From Bacteroidota bacterium (GTDB taxonomy: Bacteria; Bacteroidota; Bacteroidia; Chitinophagales; Chitinophagaceae), in contig JAFDXH010000256.1 of the NCBI GenBank assembly GCA_018268075.1, positions 1-64,000 on the forward strand: a DNA stretch of 64,000 nucleotides, in the 5' to 3' direction. Made by a program: the position numbers and the translations under genes. Below, in pieces: positions 25,048 to 33,514 of this stretch. Position 1 is the first letter of the stretch; every line of letters starts with the position of its first letter. The notes below the pieces were generated by a model that did no database searches, was not told the DNA's origin, and saw only the letters and a program-made list of their open reading frames with translations.

Positions 25048-25082
25048 ATCGCAAAATTACGATGTAATATTTACAGCGCAAA
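25048..25082 (-). promoter_or_regulatory. ars operon promoter with ArsR operator
   Basis: On the minus strand TTTG (25079-25082) and TAATTTTG (25052-25059) are separated by 19 bp, matching the Bacteroidota -33/-7 consensus. The operator ATCGCAAAATTACGAT (25048-25063) covers the -7 box, so ArsR binding would block transcription. The arsR ATG lies 16 bp further on. Confidence 0.82.
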
Positions 25083-25258
25083 CAATTTTTTTATAGTTTC
25101 GAAATAATATTTTTAAGAAGCCTCAGTTATCATAATTCATAATAAATTAATTAATCATTTTAAACTAAATGCATTTTGAAGGAAAAATAGAAATCCCGAC
25201 TAATTATTCGTATTCTAGGATTCAAAAACTACCAAATTTAATTTTTCCGGTTCAAAAA

Positions 25259-26251
25259 TCAGGCAGCAATGTGATAGCTATCCACATATTTTGTTCCTCT
25301 TTTAACCACTGCAAACATTCTAAGAATAAGCTTAAATTTTACATTATTGACTACCGTACCCCATCCTTTTTCTTTCAGTTTTCTATTCGCATATTCTCTT
25401 ATTTCTTTATCCCATTGCATCGCACTTTTTGCAGCCTGAGATAGCTCCGATTTTAATTCCTTATTAGCCAAATGACTTACCCGCTTTTTCCCTTTAATAC
25501 TGGTTCCCGAACTATGATCAAAAGGGATCACTCCTACATATACTGCATAAGTTCTGCCATCGGGAAAGCTGGTGAAATTCTCCATGTATGCTATCGTCAT
25601 CCATCCATTTACTTTGCCAATACCTTTGATACTTGTAATTAAATCATAGTTTATTTTGAAACTATCATTAGTCTCAATAATATTCATTATTTCAGATTCT
25701 ACTTTTGAAATAATTTTTTCATTGAATCCGAGCTTTTGTTCCAATTCTTTAACAATAATATCCTTTTCTAAATCAGTATGAATATGTTTGCGCTCTTTGA
25801 TAGTAGCCTGGTATCCTGCATTTTCTTTTACGCATCTCTTTCTGAATCTTATAAGCTCCTTAAGCTGCACAATCCTTTTGTCTAAAGGCTTTGAAATCTT
25901 TAAAGATGAATGCTTTTCAGATGCATATTGAGCAATCCGTTTTGAATCCACTTTGTCATTTTTTCCCCTGATGATTCCTAGTGAGCGCTTAATAGCCAGG
26001 CCGGGAATACGGATAAAAGGAATCTTTTTATTCTCACAAAACTGGATAAGCTTATACTCGTAACCGCCGGTATACTCCATCACTACCACACAATTTTTCA
26101 TATCTATTTTATGGGCTTTACACCAAATTAAAAATTCCCTGAATCCTACCGTTCCATTTTGAATTTGAAGATGCTCATTGATTTGTGTACAATAGATGTC
26201 AAGTGTATTTTTAGACACATCCACACCCAGAATAAATTTGTGTTTTTTCAT
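25259..26251 (-). CDS. IS110-family transposase (DEDD recombinase)
   Basis: This 330-residue protein has the N-terminal RuvC-like domain with LGVDVSKNTLDIY (first acidic residue) and VVMEYTGGYEY. The C-terminal transposase domain, ending about residue 300, contains SIKGIGKVNGWMTIA and YAVYVGVIPFDHSSGTSIKGK. Length is normal and the frame is intact, so it may be active. IS110 recombinases insert their circular form at targets chosen by a bridge RNA. The non-coding stretch upstream (26279-26419) has two stem-loops in the expected order. Confidence 0.95.
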   Translation of the reverse strand: MKKHKFILGVDVSKNTLDIYCTQINEHLQIQNGTVGFREFLIWCKAHKIDMKNCVVVMEYTGGYEYKLIQFCENKKIPFIRIPGLAIKRSLGIIRGKNDKVDSKRIAQYASEKHSSLKISKPLDKRIVQLKELIRFRKRCVKENAGYQATIKERKHIHTDLEKDIIVKELEQKLGFNEKIISKVESEIMNIIETNDSFKINYDLITSIKGIGKVNGWMTIAYMENFTSFPDGRTYAVYVGVIPFDHSSGTSIKGKKRVSHLANKELKSELSQAAKSAMQWDKEIREYANRKLKEKGWGTVVNNVKFKLILRMFAVVKRGTKYVDSYHIAA

Positions 26252-26278
26252 AAATTCGCGCTTTTGTTTTTATAAAAA

Positions 26279-26419
26279 ACTTGCTCTGTCAAAAACCTTT
26301 GATGTGTCAAAGAGATAATTCTAGTTGGACCTGGAGCAAGTAAAATAATGGCAGGGACTAATACGAACATTTGACCTTTTAGACAAGGTTTACTGTAAAG
26401 TTCACCCTGCCATTATTTT
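26279..26419 (-). ncRNA. Putative IS110 bridge RNA region
   Basis: Read on the transposase strand, a perfect 15-bp stem (26405-26419 with 26342-26356) encloses a 48-nt loop, followed directly by a second stem of 8 bp (26334-26341 with 26279-26286). The first loop contains ACAGTAAACCTT (26385-26396), which recurs in the flank at 26525-26536. The second contains GTTTTTGA (26289-26296), which recurs just past the transposase stop (25222-25229). A target-binding loop followed by a donor-binding loop is the known order in IS110 bridge RNAs. The fold and matches are read by eye. Confidence 0.6.
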
Positions 26420-26536
26420 CAAAGCTATTCACATTTATGACAGTTATTATCCCCCTAACACCTCCCCCATATAATAATAGTATTAATATGATTGAATCAC
26501 TTGTTTTTACTTAAATTCAATCCAAAGGTTTACTGT

Positions 26537-27309
26537 TTTATGATAATAGAAAAAAAGTATATCCAATTTCTTTATTGAGACAGTTAAATTTATTTTGGTT
26601 TTTTTAAGTCATCAATTTTCCACAATGAATAATTAAGTTTATAAAATATCTTAAATACCAGGCAACATTCTTCAATTATTTTATCAAAAAAAAACTACTA
26701 CCAAAGCGAGGAGACAATGTAATTACCAGAAAAATCTGAAGGATAAACTAATAGCTTTTAGTGACATAGCAGTACTCCCGCTTTATTCTTTAAAAAATGA
26801 GAAAATATTGTCGGGAGAACTGCTATGAATTAAAAATAACAGATGTATTGAGATTGGCTCGTTCCTCACCAAACACAATACAAGAAACATAAATGAAAAA
26901 GACATTCGCACCACATCCTTCATGCTTTCGGAAGAGGTGCTTATAAAGATTATTGTGTATCCCGCTTTTCCGCTCCTTCCTTCGATGCAGTCTCGCCGTT
27001 TCCATTCGCCGGCTAATACCACAACAGTATGGCAGCCTTTTATCCGTACTCAAATGCCTGCCATTAAAAGGCTGGCACATATCTGTTCTCCAAAAGCTCA
27101 TTTCAACGAGGCCTGCCCTCAGTCATTTGCTTCAAAGCACGATACATTGATTGATTAAAAATATAAAGACTTTTAATGTTTAATTACTACCGAACATTGA
27201 AAATGGTTTGAGAATGATACAATGATAAAATGCTTTTGATTCTTTTATAGATTTTCTTTTGAAGACACGATGGTTGGAGATTGAAAAAGAAATAAAACTT
27301 CCTCAGCGT
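26537..27309. other. Gene-poor AT-rich stretch with no recognised gene
   Basis: Frames of 65-92 residues exist on both strands between 26783 and 27158, but they overlap each other and resemble no family known to me. The part 26940-27150 has a higher GC content than its surroundings and could be a relic of a lost gene. Nothing else was seen. Confidence 0.5.
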
Positions 27310-27600
27310 TTATTTTCCTGTACTCAAAGAATTAAGTTTTTCACTTAGCTCCGTCAGTCCTGCTTTTGTTAAGCAATCGTCTGCAAAAGTGTGCAGTTCC
27401 TGTAATGTTTCTTGTGGTACACTTCCAAGTAAGTTGGCGGATTTGTCATCATCCTTTGGATTTAATCCGCGTTTAATAACGCTATTCAGGAGTAATACAT
27501 TTTTGCGCGAGATTTTCATATCAATCTTCACAGTTTCATTCATACCAGGGATACTTAATATAGTATCGTACACTTTGGCTACATCATTTGTTGTAAGCAT
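27310..27600 (-). CDS. Conserved hypothetical protein of Bacteroidota
   Basis: This 96-residue, mostly helical and acidic protein has no signal peptide, membrane segment or Cys. Recognisable text such as LSIPGMNETVKIDMKISRKNV and GLTELSEKLNSL is, as far as I recall, conserved in Bacteroidota mobilisable elements. It is transcribed opposite to the mobilisation genes that start 157 bp away, so it could be a small regulator or an element-borne antitoxin-like protein. Function is unknown. Confidence 0.6.
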   Translation of the reverse strand: MLTTNDVAKVYDTILSIPGMNETVKIDMKISRKNVLLLNSVIKRGLNPKDDDKSANLLGSVPQETLQELHTFADDCLTKAGLTELSEKLNSLSTGK

Positions 27601-27756
27601 ATCTACACGTTTTAAATTGTTTAAAATTTGGACAACAAAAATAGAGACCGGTACTTAGAATATCCTCATTAAAATATGATGAGGATAGGTTGAACCAAAA
27701 CCTGGTGTTTAACTTCGCATCTGTAAATCTGATTGTGAAATTGAAAATGTGTAGTT

Positions 27757-28656
27757 ATGGAATTCAGTGAACAACAAAGGTTATCCATTGCGAAAGCCAA
27801 AGCAATGGATATGGTAGATTACCTATCGAGGTTAGGTTATAAACCAGCAAAAGTCAGGAACAATGATTATTGGTATGTATCACCTTTACGTGATGAAAAA
27901 ACACCTTCTTTTAAGGTCAACAGAAAGCTAAACAGATGGTATGACCATGGATTAGGCAAAGGCGGTAATCTTATTGATTTTGCTATTCTTCATCAAAATT
28001 GTACCATAGGCGAATTTCTTCAAAAATTAAATGACGATTTTTCTTTTCATCAGCCCGTTTTTCATCAACCGAATGAATTGAAAACTGAAAAGAAGTTAAA
28101 CGTTCTGCAGGAGTTTTCAATCAGTTCATTTGCATTACTACGATACCTGGAACAAAGACGGATACCTATTGATATTGCGGATCAATTTTGTAAAGAAATC
28201 CGATACGAGTTAAATGACAAAATATATTATGGTATAGGGTTTAAAAACGATTCGGGAGGCTATGAAATACGGAACCCTTATTTCAAAACGAGCAGTTCTC
28301 CAAAGGACATTACTACAATCAAAAATAAAGCGAAAGAAGCTGTCGTCTTTGAAGGATTTTTTGACTTCCTTTCCTTCATCGCTATTCATAAAAATCAGGT
28401 TGCAACTGAAAGCAATTTTGTAATCTTGAATTCTGTTTCCTTCTTTGAAAAAGCCCGTCCTTTTATGGAGCAGCATGAAATAATTCGATTGTATTTAGAT
28501 AGAGATACAACCGGTCAAAATTACAGTCATTATGCTTTGTCTTTAAGCAATAAATACAAGGATGAAAGCAAGTTGTATGAACATCACAAAGATTTTAATG
28601 ATTGGATGATGAACATTGGAAAATCTCAGAAGAAAAATTTAGACCAGAAGCTTTAA
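27757..28656 (+). CDS. CHC2-type primase/toprim protein of the mobilisation region
   Basis: This 299-residue protein has the N-terminal primase zinc-finger-like region (YWYVSPLRDEKTPSFKVNRK and WYDHGLGKGGNLIDF, residues 39-74) typical of CHC2-type primases. Several zinc ligands are replaced. A toprim domain follows with VVFEGFFDFLSF (about 191-202) and LYLDRDTTGQNY (about 246-257). It is shorter than DnaG. Such proteins sit at the start of Bacteroidota mobilisation blocks and are thought to prime the transferred strand. The oriT-like repeats and mobC follow. Confidence 0.85.
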   Translation: MEFSEQQRLSIAKAKAMDMVDYLSRLGYKPAKVRNNDYWYVSPLRDEKTPSFKVNRKLNRWYDHGLGKGGNLIDFAILHQNCTIGEFLQKLNDDFSFHQPVFHQPNELKTEKKLNVLQEFSISSFALLRYLEQRRIPIDIADQFCKEIRYELNDKIYYGIGFKNDSGGYEIRNPYFKTSSSPKDITTIKNKAKEAVVFEGFFDFLSFIAIHKNQVATESNFVILNSVSFFEKARPFMEQHEIIRLYLDRDTTGQNYSHYALSLSNKYKDESKLYEHHKDFNDWMMNIGKSQKKNLDQKL

Positions 28657-28768
28657 CAAGTTTGAAGGGCATTGAGAAAAATAAATGTTGAAGAACAGGC
28701 TTTTCCAATAGCTGAAAAAATTGTGTAATGGAAATTAAATTGTCTTTAGAACTTTTGAAAGGCTGCCA

Positions 28769-28852
28769 GATTGCAACTTTTCCGCAATCGGCCAGATGAA
28801 CGGTTGTTAAACAACCGAATCTGGCTGCCCATCACTCGGAACTCGTGGGCAG
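28769..28852. other. Candidate origin of transfer (oriT): nested inverted repeats
   Basis: Four short inverted repeats lie in a row. GATTGC/GCAATC is at 28769-28774 and 28784-28789. GCCAGAT/ATCTGGC (28791-28797, 28819-28825) encloses CGGTTGT/ACAACCG (28801-28807, 28811-28817). CTGCCCA/TGGGCAG is at 28825-28831 and 28846-28852. The location, between the primase and mobC/relaxase genes, is where oriT is expected in MOBP-type elements, and nested palindromes are the usual relaxase target. No nick site was identified. Confidence 0.6.
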
Positions 28853-28900
28853 GGCGTCTGAAATGAATTTATGAATTTGAAAAAGTGAAAATGATTAGTG

Positions 28901-29290
28901 ATGGAAAGAAAAAATTCAAACAGATCACGCATCATCGGGCTGCGTTTAACGTTCGATGAATACAGAAAAATTGAGAAGAAATGGAAGGCTTCAACCTGCC
29001 GTAAGCTAAGCGAATATGTACGACGCAGTCTCTTTGAGAAGCCTATTGTAATGACTTATCGCAATAGCTCACAGGATGACTTAATGACAGAGCTTACAAA
29101 GCTGCGAAATGAGTTAAACGCTGTTGGGAACAACTTCAACCAGGCGGTCAAAAAGCTGCATACGCTTCAGCAAATAGCTGAATTTAAGAGCTGGTTAATC
29201 GCTTATGAAGTGGAGAAAAAAATCCTTCAAAATAAACTGGATGAAGTTAGAAACAACATCAAAAAAATGCTGGAAATATGGTTACGGTAA
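28901..29290 (+). CDS. mobC: Mobilisation accessory protein MobC-like (relaxosome DNA-binding)
   Basis: The start is the ATG at 28901 (MERKNSNRSRIIGLRLTFDEY); the frame upstream has only a GTG. The 129-residue protein has an N-terminal ribbon-helix-helix-like part (RIIGLRLTFDEYRKIEKKWK) that should bind oriT. The MobC motif LRNELNAVGNNFNQAVKKLH follows near 72-91. It overlaps the relaxase start by 13 bp, so the two are translated together. It helps the relaxase melt and nick the transfer origin. Confidence 0.9.
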   Translation: MERKNSNRSRIIGLRLTFDEYRKIEKKWKASTCRKLSEYVRRSLFEKPIVMTYRNSSQDDLMTELTKLRNELNAVGNNFNQAVKKLHTLQQIAEFKSWLIAYEVEKKILQNKLDEVRNNIKKMLEIWLR

Positions 29291-30585
29291 TCAAAGTAAG
29301 CCAGTCCATGCACCGTATTTTCAACTACAATGAGAACAAGGTAAAAGAAGGCGTAGCTGAGTGTATCGGTGCAGAAAATTTTCCGCTGAACGCGGAAGAA
29401 ATGAGCCTCAAAATAAAGCTTAATTATTTGTTGAAGCGGATGAAATTGAACGAGAATGTAAAGCGAAACAGCGTACATATTTCACTCAATTTTGACCCCT
29501 CGGAAAAAGATTTATCCAAAGAAAAACTAATGGAAATTGCGAGAGTTTATATGCAAAAATTAGGCTTTGGTGAACAGCCTTATCTTATCTATCAACACCA
29601 CGATGCCGGGCATCCGCACCTGCATTTGGTAACCACCAATATACAGGCGAACGGTAAGCGGATTGATCTGCATCACCTGGGCATCCGCAAGTCAGAACCG
29701 GCACGTAAAGAAATCGAAAAAATGTTTGGACTGATAGAAGCAGAAAAACACCATCGACTGCAGCCTTTCCAGATAAAACCGATTGATGCAGGAAAGGTGC
29801 AATATGGCCGTACAGAAACCAAAAGAGCCGTGACTAATGTACTCGATGTAGTATTGGATAAATACCATTATACCAGTCTGCCAGAACTGAATGCCGTGCT
29901 TAGACAATACAATATATTGGCAGACAGAGGCAGTGAAAATTCAAAGATTTTTAAGGGCGGTGGATTGGTTTACCGCATTTTAGATGAGGATGGAAAACCA
30001 ATTGGAGTGCCTATAAAAGCGAGTGATTTTTACCAGAAACCCACGCTGAAGTTTTTGGAGGAAAAATATGCACCGAATGAGGTAAAACGCCAACCTTTTA
30101 AAAGCCGCATCAGGAACGAAATAGACAAGGCATTCATCGGTAAAACACTCGCTATGGATGAACTGTTGAAGCAACTCGAAAAGAAAGGTATATACACCAG
30201 CCTCCGCAGGAGCGATGCGGGTTTAATATACGGGATAACTTTTGTGGACCATCAGACCAAATGCGTCTTCAACGGCAGCACTGTAGGTAAGCAGTATAGT
30301 GCAAAAGCCATTCAGGAAAGATGCCAGGCCAAAGAAACGATTAAGCCTGATTTACAATCGGAATCTATCAAAAGAACAGAAGATATTTCACTGCCAGTAA
30401 ATAATAAAACACTGAATACTTCTAATGTTGCCATCGAGCATATTACCACTTCCATTACGGCAAACGGTGACAACCTTATACAAACACTCATGCAGCCCGA
30501 ACAGGCGGCAGACTATATCCCGAACCAACTAAAGAAAAAAGGCAAAAAGAAGAGAAAGAAAAGAAATATTTCCAATAACCAATAA
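29278..30585 (+). CDS. mobA: MOBP-type relaxase/mobilisation nuclease
   Basis: This 435-residue relaxase has the VirD2/MOBP core. Its N-terminus carries basic residues, SVHISLNFDPSEK lies at about 65-77, and the metal-binding three-His motif GHPHLHLVTTN is at about 109-119. The catalytic Tyr is not assigned with certainty. The C-terminal half has repeated basic segments and ends in an extremely Lys/Arg-rich tail, perhaps a secretion signal for the coupling protein. It follows mobC and precedes the coupling-protein gene, the normal order of Bacteroidota mobilisation modules. Confidence 0.92.
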   Translation: MVTVIKVSQSMHRIFNYNENKVKEGVAECIGAENFPLNAEEMSLKIKLNYLLKRMKLNENVKRNSVHISLNFDPSEKDLSKEKLMEIARVYMQKLGFGEQPYLIYQHHDAGHPHLHLVTTNIQANGKRIDLHHLGIRKSEPARKEIEKMFGLIEAEKHHRLQPFQIKPIDAGKVQYGRTETKRAVTNVLDVVLDKYHYTSLPELNAVLRQYNILADRGSENSKIFKGGGLVYRILDEDGKPIGVPIKASDFYQKPTLKFLEEKYAPNEVKRQPFKSRIRNEIDKAFIGKTLAMDELLKQLEKKGIYTSLRRSDAGLIYGITFVDHQTKCVFNGSTVGKQYSAKAIQERCQAKETIKPDLQSESIKRTEDISLPVNNKTLNTSNVAIEHITTSITANGDNLIQTLMQPEQAADYIPNQLKKKGKKKRKKRNISNNQ

Positions 30586-30596
30586 AACATAAGATT

Positions 30597-32588
30597 ATGG
30601 CTGTACAGACAGGTGAGAACGAACAAGCATTGAGAAAAATCCTGGATATGACCAGGCTAATTAGTATCGTTATTTTGGTGATACACTTCTATTATTATTG
30701 CTATGCGGCTTTTCTGCAATGGGGATTGAGCAGTACTTTCAGCGACCGGATTTTGGGCAACATTTACAGAACAGGACTGTTCAGCTACTTTACTAAAAGC
30801 AAGTTGATTTCATTAGGCTTTTTGATGATTTCCTTGTTAGGAGCAAAAGGTCGTAAAGACGAAAAACTAAACCATAAAACAGCCTTTGCCTATATAATTA
30901 CCGGCTTGTTGTTGTATTTCTTCAGCTACCTATCCCTGTTGCTAAAATTGCCTGTACAGGAAAAGGCGATGGTTTATATCTGCATTACTTCCATTGGCTT
31001 TTTACTGGTGCTTTCAGGCGGCACACTGCTTTCCCGTATCATTAAAAGCAAGCTCAATAATAAGGACATTTTCAACAAAGAAAATGAAACCTTTCCCCAG
31101 GAAGAACGCCTCTTGGAAAATGAATATTCCATCAACCTTCCTGCACGGTATCAATTAAAAAATAAAGCACGAAAAAGTTGGATTAATATCGTCAATCCTT
31201 TTCGTGCTGTGATGGTATTGGGAACACCCGGTTCGGGTAAATCCTATTTTGTCATCAGGCACATTATTACACAGCATATCCGAAAAGGATTCACCATGTT
31301 CGTGTATGATTTTAAGTTTGACGACCTTTCAAAAATCGCCTACAATACCTGGTTGAAAAACAAACACAGATATGTCAAGCCTCCTGCTTTTTATGTTATC
31401 AACTTTGACGACCTAACAAGGAGCCACAGATGCAATCCATTAGAGCCATCAGCAATGACAGACATTACTGATGCTGCTGAATCAGCACGTACTATTTTGA
31501 TGGGATTGAACAGGGAATGGATTAAGCGGCAGGGTGATTTTTTCGTAGAAAGTCCTATCAATTTTCTGTCTGCGGTAATATGGTATTTAAGAAAGTATAA
31601 AGACGGTGAGTTTTGCACTTTGCCCCATGTTATCGAGCTAATGCAAGTGGACTATGACAGCCTGTTTACCTTGCTTCGCACAGAAAAAGAAATTGAAGTA
31701 TTAATTAACCCATTTGTGAATGCTTATTTGAACGACGTGATGGAACAATTGGAAGGCCAGATAGCATCTGCTAAAGTAGCAATGGCAAGGCTTTCATCAC
31801 CACAGTTGTATTATGTATTATCCGGGAATGATTTCAATCTCGATGTGAATAATCCTGACGACCCGAAAGTAGTTTGCATGGGGAATAATCCGCAAAAAAT
31901 ACAGATCTATGGAGCGGTGCTTTCCCTTTATGTAACCCGTCTTGTAAAGCAGGTCAACAAAAAAGGAAAATTGAAAAGCAGTTTGGTTTTTGATGAGTTT
32001 CCGACTATCTATCTTAACAATATGGATAGCCTTATAGCCACTGCAAGGAGCAACAAGGTTTCCACCTGTTTAGGCATCCAGGATTTCAGCCAGCTTCGTA
32101 AAGATTATGGCCGTGAGCTGGCAGATGTAATTATGAATATTACGGGCAATATTGTAGCGGGGCAGGTTACAGGCGATACCGCAAAGCAGCTTTCCGAACG
32201 TTTCGGAAAAATCATGCAAGACAGAGAAAGCTATTCCATCAACAGCGGCGACACGTCTATCAGTCGTTCCAAGCAGCTTGAGACCGCTATACCTCCCTCA
32301 AAAATTTCGGCGTTAAGTTCAGGCGAGTTCGTGGGCATGGTAGCTGACAATCCGGGTTGTAAAATAGATTTGAAAGCTTTTCATTGTGAAATTATTAATG
32401 ACCATGATGCATTGAAAAGAGAGGAAGAAAACTATAAAAATATAGAGGTAATCCGGAAACTGGATAATAGTATGGTGCAGCGAAATTATTTCCAGATAAA
32501 GCAGGATATACAGGACATTATTCAATCGGAAATGGAAAGGTTGCTGAATGATCCGGGATTAGCTCATTTGGTCATTAAAAAAGGGTAA
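30597..32588 (+). CDS. Type IV coupling protein (TraG/VirD4 family)
   Basis: This 663-residue membrane ATPase links the relaxosome to a mating pore. It has N-terminal membrane helices (about 19-40, 65-85, 98-120 and 126-145), a Walker A GTPGSGKS near 207-214, a Walker B LVFDEFPTI near 462-470, and late motifs GNIVAGQVTGDTAKQLSERFG. No pore genes (Tra/Vir) follow, so transfer would rely on another element in the cell. The frame is complete. Confidence 0.92.
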   Translation: MAVQTGENEQALRKILDMTRLISIVILVIHFYYYCYAAFLQWGLSSTFSDRILGNIYRTGLFSYFTKSKLISLGFLMISLLGAKGRKDEKLNHKTAFAYIITGLLLYFFSYLSLLLKLPVQEKAMVYICITSIGFLLVLSGGTLLSRIIKSKLNNKDIFNKENETFPQEERLLENEYSINLPARYQLKNKARKSWINIVNPFRAVMVLGTPGSGKSYFVIRHIITQHIRKGFTMFVYDFKFDDLSKIAYNTWLKNKHRYVKPPAFYVINFDDLTRSHRCNPLEPSAMTDITDAAESARTILMGLNREWIKRQGDFFVESPINFLSAVIWYLRKYKDGEFCTLPHVIELMQVDYDSLFTLLRTEKEIEVLINPFVNAYLNDVMEQLEGQIASAKVAMARLSSPQLYYVLSGNDFNLDVNNPDDPKVVCMGNNPQKIQIYGAVLSLYVTRLVKQVNKKGKLKSSLVFDEFPTIYLNNMDSLIATARSNKVSTCLGIQDFSQLRKDYGRELADVIMNITGNIVAGQVTGDTAKQLSERFGKIMQDRESYSINSGDTSISRSKQLETAIPPSKISALSSGEFVGMVADNPGCKIDLKAFHCEIINDHDALKREEENYKNIEVIRKLDNSMVQRNYFQIKQDIQDIIQSEMERLLNDPGLAHLVIKKG

Positions 32589-32611
32589 TGATTGTTTATG
32601 AAAGATGATAG

Positions 32612-32640
32612 AAACCGAGGTCTAGGACTTCGGTTTTTTT
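32612..32640 (+). terminator. Rho-independent terminator after the coupling protein gene
   Basis: The stem ACCGAG/CTTCGGT (one bulged base, loop of 8) is followed by seven T and lies 24 bp after the coupling protein stop. It would end the mob transcript. Confidence 0.75.
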
Positions 32641-33083
32641 GTTTATTAGGGCATGCCCTGTCAGGTCGGGTCATTCCAGGGTGCGCTTCGCTTCCGTCCC
32701 TCTTTCATCGTGACCGGCTCGTTTCCTCGCCGCCTTTTATGCTCCTCATGCCTTACTGTAAAAGTTACTACAAAGCTCAACGAGCTAAAATTACAACCAG
32801 CCTGCTTCGGCATTTTCCAATCGAAACGGATAAAAAGGCAGCTAATTTATTGCGGGTAAAGCCAACTGGAAAACCAAAAGACTACGGCATAATGGCTTTG
32901 CTCGTTCCTCGCAAATCCACCCTTCGGGACTTATTCCGTTTCCTTTTGGTTTTCCGCTTTTCCCGCACTTTTTATCTGCTTTCTTTTTTTCCGTTTTTTC
33001 TTTTGGAAAAATGCTCTTTCGGGCAGGCGGCGTGAAAAAAAGACAAACTAAAATAAATGGTTTAACAATTAAAATCAAACGAC
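32641..33083. other. GC-richer intergenic region, probably non-coding
   Basis: About 440 bp separate the terminator from ssb. Plus- and minus-strand frames here (up to 147 residues) have no plausible protein character (Arg/Phe/Leu-rich, no ribosome site) and overlap each other. The base composition is more GC-rich than the flanking genes. As I recall, similar sequence separates these genes in related Bacteroidota elements, so it may hold a regulatory RNA or a second origin-like site. Confidence 0.45.
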
Positions 33084-33473
33084 ATGAACATCATTGGAAG
33101 ACTAACAAAGGATGCACAAATCAGCACCCTGCCGAGCGACAAACAAGTGGTTAATTTTTCCGTAGCAGTGAATGACAGCTACCGTAACAAGCAAGGCGAA
33201 CGGGTAGAACGCACCGAGTATTTCAACTGCGCCTACTGGCTTTCAACAAATGTAGCTAAGATACTCACGAAAGGTGCATTGGTTGAACTTATTGGCAGAG
33301 TAAGCGCAAGGGGTTGGATAGGTAACGATGGAAAGGCACACGCAGCACTCAATTTCCATACATCACAAATCAAATTGTATGGAGGTAGTAAACGGTCTGA
33401 AACCGTAGCAGGTGGTAACAGAAACAACTCCGCAGCACCTGCTAACAATGGCAGAGACGATTTGCCTTTTTAA
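33084..33473 (+). CDS. ssb: Single-stranded DNA-binding protein (element-encoded)
   Basis: This 129-residue protein has the OB-fold of SSB: MNIIGRLTKDAQI at the start, VVNFSVAVNDSYRN, and ERTEYFNCAYW followed by a conserved Gly/Ala region. A Gly/Asn-rich linker leads to the acidic tip DDLPF, which recruits partner proteins. It is smaller than chromosomal SSB. Plasmid and ICE copies coat the single strand after transfer. It is followed by a DUF932 gene in an apparent shared transcription unit (41 bp apart). Confidence 0.93.
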   Translation: MNIIGRLTKDAQISTLPSDKQVVNFSVAVNDSYRNKQGERVERTEYFNCAYWLSTNVAKILTKGALVELIGRVSARGWIGNDGKAHAALNFHTSQIKLYGGSKRSETVAGGNRNNSAAPANNGRDDLPF

Positions 33474-33514
33474 TCATTCATTTTTCATTTATCAACTTTT
33501 AAAATTTTTCAATC

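Larger units (their letters stand above)
25222..26536 (-). mobile_element. IS110-family insertion sequence (approximate ends)
   Basis: The element consists of the transposase gene, a long non-coding region before it with two stem-loops, and a short end after it. IS110 elements have no terminal inverted repeats, so the ends are estimated. The left flank is suggested by a 12-bp copy at 26525-26536 of a sequence inside the putative bridge RNA. The right end is suggested by an 8-bp match near 25222-25229. It lies between the ars operon and the mobilisation block. Confidence 0.6.

Noticed and set aside
26783-27158. Overlapping frames on both strands in the AT-rich gap
   Set aside because: No family recognised and no promoter; one frame vaguely recalled a helicase motif (EGRSGKAG) but without supporting context.
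32592-33035. Plus-strand frame of 147 residues after the coupling protein
   Set aside because: It runs through a terminator, is Arg/Phe/Leu-rich without domain signs and overlaps a minus-strand frame; treated as non-coding.
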